From NCBI GenBank assembly GCA_016234205.1, contig JACRGN010000375.1:1-14277 (forward strand): a stretch of 14,277 nt of DNA, written 5' to 3'. A program made the position numbers and the translations under genes. Positions 13,088-14,277 of this stretch are shown here, in pieces. The notes beneath the pieces were generated by a model. That model had not been told where the DNA came from, did not search any database, and saw only the letters and a program-made list of their open reading frames with translations. Positions within the stretch are counted from its first letter, which is position 1; every line of letters starts with the position of its first letter. This DNA comes from Nitrospinota bacterium (GTDB lineage Bacteria > Nitrospinota > Nitrospinia > UBA9942).

Positions 13088-14026
13088 ATGTCTGTATTCG
13101 CATCAATAGATTTAGGGACAAATACTGTTCGTCTTTTGGTTGCCGCAAGAGACAGTAAAGGATTTAAACAACTTTATTCCAATCAGGTTATCACCCGTCT
13201 TGGAGAGGGATTATCCAACGGCGGGGTTCTGATAGATAAGGCGATGGAGAGGACTATCAGTACTGTCCTTAATTTTAAAGACGAGGCTTCAAAATATAAC
13301 CCATCTGCAATATGGATTGTTGCAACAAGTGCTGTAAGGGAGGCAAAAAACAGGTCTGCATTTATAGAAAAGATTAAGAGTGTAACCGGTCTTCAACTGG
13401 AGGTTATACCTTGGGAAAAAGAGGCGAGGATGACACTCTTAGGCGTCTTCTCAGGAATAGACAGTGATATAAAAAATGCAATTATCTTTGATATTGGCGG
13501 AGGAAGTACTGAATATGCCTTTACAGAGGACAAAAAATTAGTTAATTCTGTTGGAACAGATTTAGGGGTGGTTCATCTCTCAGAAAGGTATATAACCAAA
13601 GACCCTGTTGATGAAGAAGAATTAAGAATTTTGGAGAATGTAATAGCTGATAAAGTTGAAAATGTAAGAAATCAAATACGCTCGTCACTTATCACTCGTC
13701 ACTCATCACTTCTTATAGGGACTGCCGGGACAGTAACCACACTTGCGGCACTTGACTTAAATCTGTATCCATACGACCCGTCAAAGATTAATGGTTATAT
13801 ACTGAGATTGGAAAATGTAAAAAAATTGCTTGATAGATTAAAAAAGATGTCACTTAATGAGAGGGGAAAGATACCTGCTCTTGAGAAGGGGAGAGAAGAC
13901 CTCATTATTCCCGGCACTGTAATTGTTATTAAAACTATGGAGATTTTTGGATTTGACAGTATGATGGTAAGTGATTATGGATTGAGAGAGGGTATAATTT
14001 TAGCCAAAATAAAAAGTTTTGCCTGA
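13088..14026 (+). CDS. Ppx/GppA-family exopolyphosphatase / pppGpp phosphatase
   Basis: A 312-residue protein of the Ppx/GppA family (ASKHA fold), in the short form without the C-terminal HD-like part of E. coli Ppx. Visible are the first phosphate-binding loop 'ASIDLGTNTVRLLVA' (5-19), 'WIVATSAVREAKNR', the region of the catalytic Glu (Glu112 in 'EKEARMTLLGVFSG'), the second loop 'IFDIGGGSTEYAF' (133-145), 'GTAGTVTTLAALDL' (211-224) and the closing 'VSDYGLREGI'. Members cut terminal phosphate from polyphosphate or turn pppGpp into ppGpp; sequence alone does not decide which. The ATG at 13088 has no clear Shine-Dalgarno but begins the domain correctly. 'SSLITRHSSLL' (199-209) stems from heptamer repeats and looks like an insert. 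It appears intact and transcribed alone. Confidence 0.92.
   Translation: MSVFASIDLGTNTVRLLVAARDSKGFKQLYSNQVITRLGEGLSNGGVLIDKAMERTISTVLNFKDEASKYNPSAIWIVATSAVREAKNRSAFIEKIKSVTGLQLEVIPWEKEARMTLLGVFSGIDSDIKNAIIFDIGGGSTEYAFTEDKKLVNSVGTDLGVVHLSERYITKDPVDEEELRILENVIADKVENVRNQIRSSLITRHSSLLIGTAGTVTTLAALDLNLYPYDPSKINGYILRLENVKKLLDRLKKMSLNERGKIPALEKGREDLIIPGTVIVIKTMEIFGFDSMMVSDYGLREGIILAKIKSFA
13683..13710. repeat. four tandem 7-bp units inside the Ppx/GppA gene
   Basis: Units cgtcact, tatcact, cgtcact and catcact follow directly. The run encodes 'LITRHSSL' just before the conserved 'LIGTAGT' loop, in frame. It is the same heptamer class as at 138-165 and 6333-6397. Confidence 0.7.
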
Positions 14027-14195
14027 CATGCTCCAGTTTAAAAACTCTAATGTTAATGTGATATATATTTACATTATCATAGAGTGAGTATGTAGAGTCC
14101 GATTTTAAATTTTAAATAACAGAGGAATTTTCTGGATGTTGTCAACAAATAGAATTGTCCTGTTTTAAAGCAAATAAACTGTCCGCTTGCAGCAA

Positions 14196-14277
14196 TTAAA
14201 TATTAAGCAGCTTTCTGATTAGAGTTGCATCCCCCCTTTCCCTGTGAATTAAAGGATGCCAGTTTTCTATGTCCATG
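14196..14277 (-). CDS. C-terminal end of a possible transposase (cut by window edge)
   Basis: The - strand from the right edge reads 'MDIENWHPLIHRERGDATLIRKLLNI' and a stop at 14196. The frame enters from outside the window, so the Met need not be the start. The next 60 bp outward contain two related motifs (gtcctgttttaaa at about 14157-14169 and aaactgtcc at about 14177-14185) and a ttgtcaacaa, which look like the repeated ends of an insertion sequence. A transposase ending so close to an element end would be normal. I do not recognise the family with certainty; it could be another gene. Confidence 0.35.
   Translation of the reverse strand, partial: MDIENWHPLIHRERGDATLIRKLLNI

Noticed and set aside
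138..13710. CRISPR array
   Set aside because: The repeats are 7-8 bp tandem units or single palindromes; no regular 25-40 bp repeats with unique spacers are present.

Overview
The window looks like bacterial chromosome of moderate to low GC with a mixed housekeeping and accessory content. Clues to the host are an RNase G gene overlapping the end of a DUF2344 (radical-SAM-linked) gene, a UvrD-type helicase fused to a Cas4/AddB-like iron-sulfur nuclease, and very many palindromic repeats read through inside genes. This is the style of Nitrospirota, deltaproteobacterial or related uncultured lineages. That placement is inference; no rRNA or other phylogenetic marker is present.

Left part (1-7153), all on the + strand: the 3' end of a DUF2344 gene, RNase G (rng), a SixA-type histidine phosphatase, a 95-residue conserved hypothetical, a secreted TPR protein, a doubtful 41-codon ORF, a SprT-like zinc metalloprotein, and a 1026-residue UvrD/PcrA-type helicase with a C-terminal PD-(D/E)XK nuclease. 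The SprT-like and helicase genes overlap and are probably co-translated. The helicase carries five separate repeat-derived inserts, all in frame.

Middle part (7154-10701), an accessory zone: an XRE-fragment relic, a VapC-type PIN toxin with its antitoxin, and an XRE regulator on the - strand; then on the + strand a DUF4410-like lipoprotein, a small lipoprotein and an unrecognised 195-residue helical protein. After these come relics: a structured inverted repeat, a second copy of the DUF4410-like gene that has lost exactly 321 bp internally, and a lipoprotein gene broken into three frames.

Right part (10702-14277): an exported caspase-like protease joined to a PEGA domain and a C-terminal formylglycine-generating-enzyme/C-type-lectin-like domain. 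The last 35 or so codons of this gene shift abruptly to high GC and low A, with nine NNC codons where AAC is the expected template. This is the signature of a diversity-generating retroelement (DGR) variable region, although no reverse transcriptase or template repeat lies in the window. Next come a decayed AbrB-type antitoxin/PIN toxin pair on the - strand, an intact Ppx/GppA phosphatase, and at the edge what may be one end of an insertion sequence.

Two themes stand out: the probable DGR target, and the heavy load of short palindromic and heptamer-based repeats. The repeats lie between genes and also inside the DUF2344, helicase, caspase and Ppx reading frames without breaking them.
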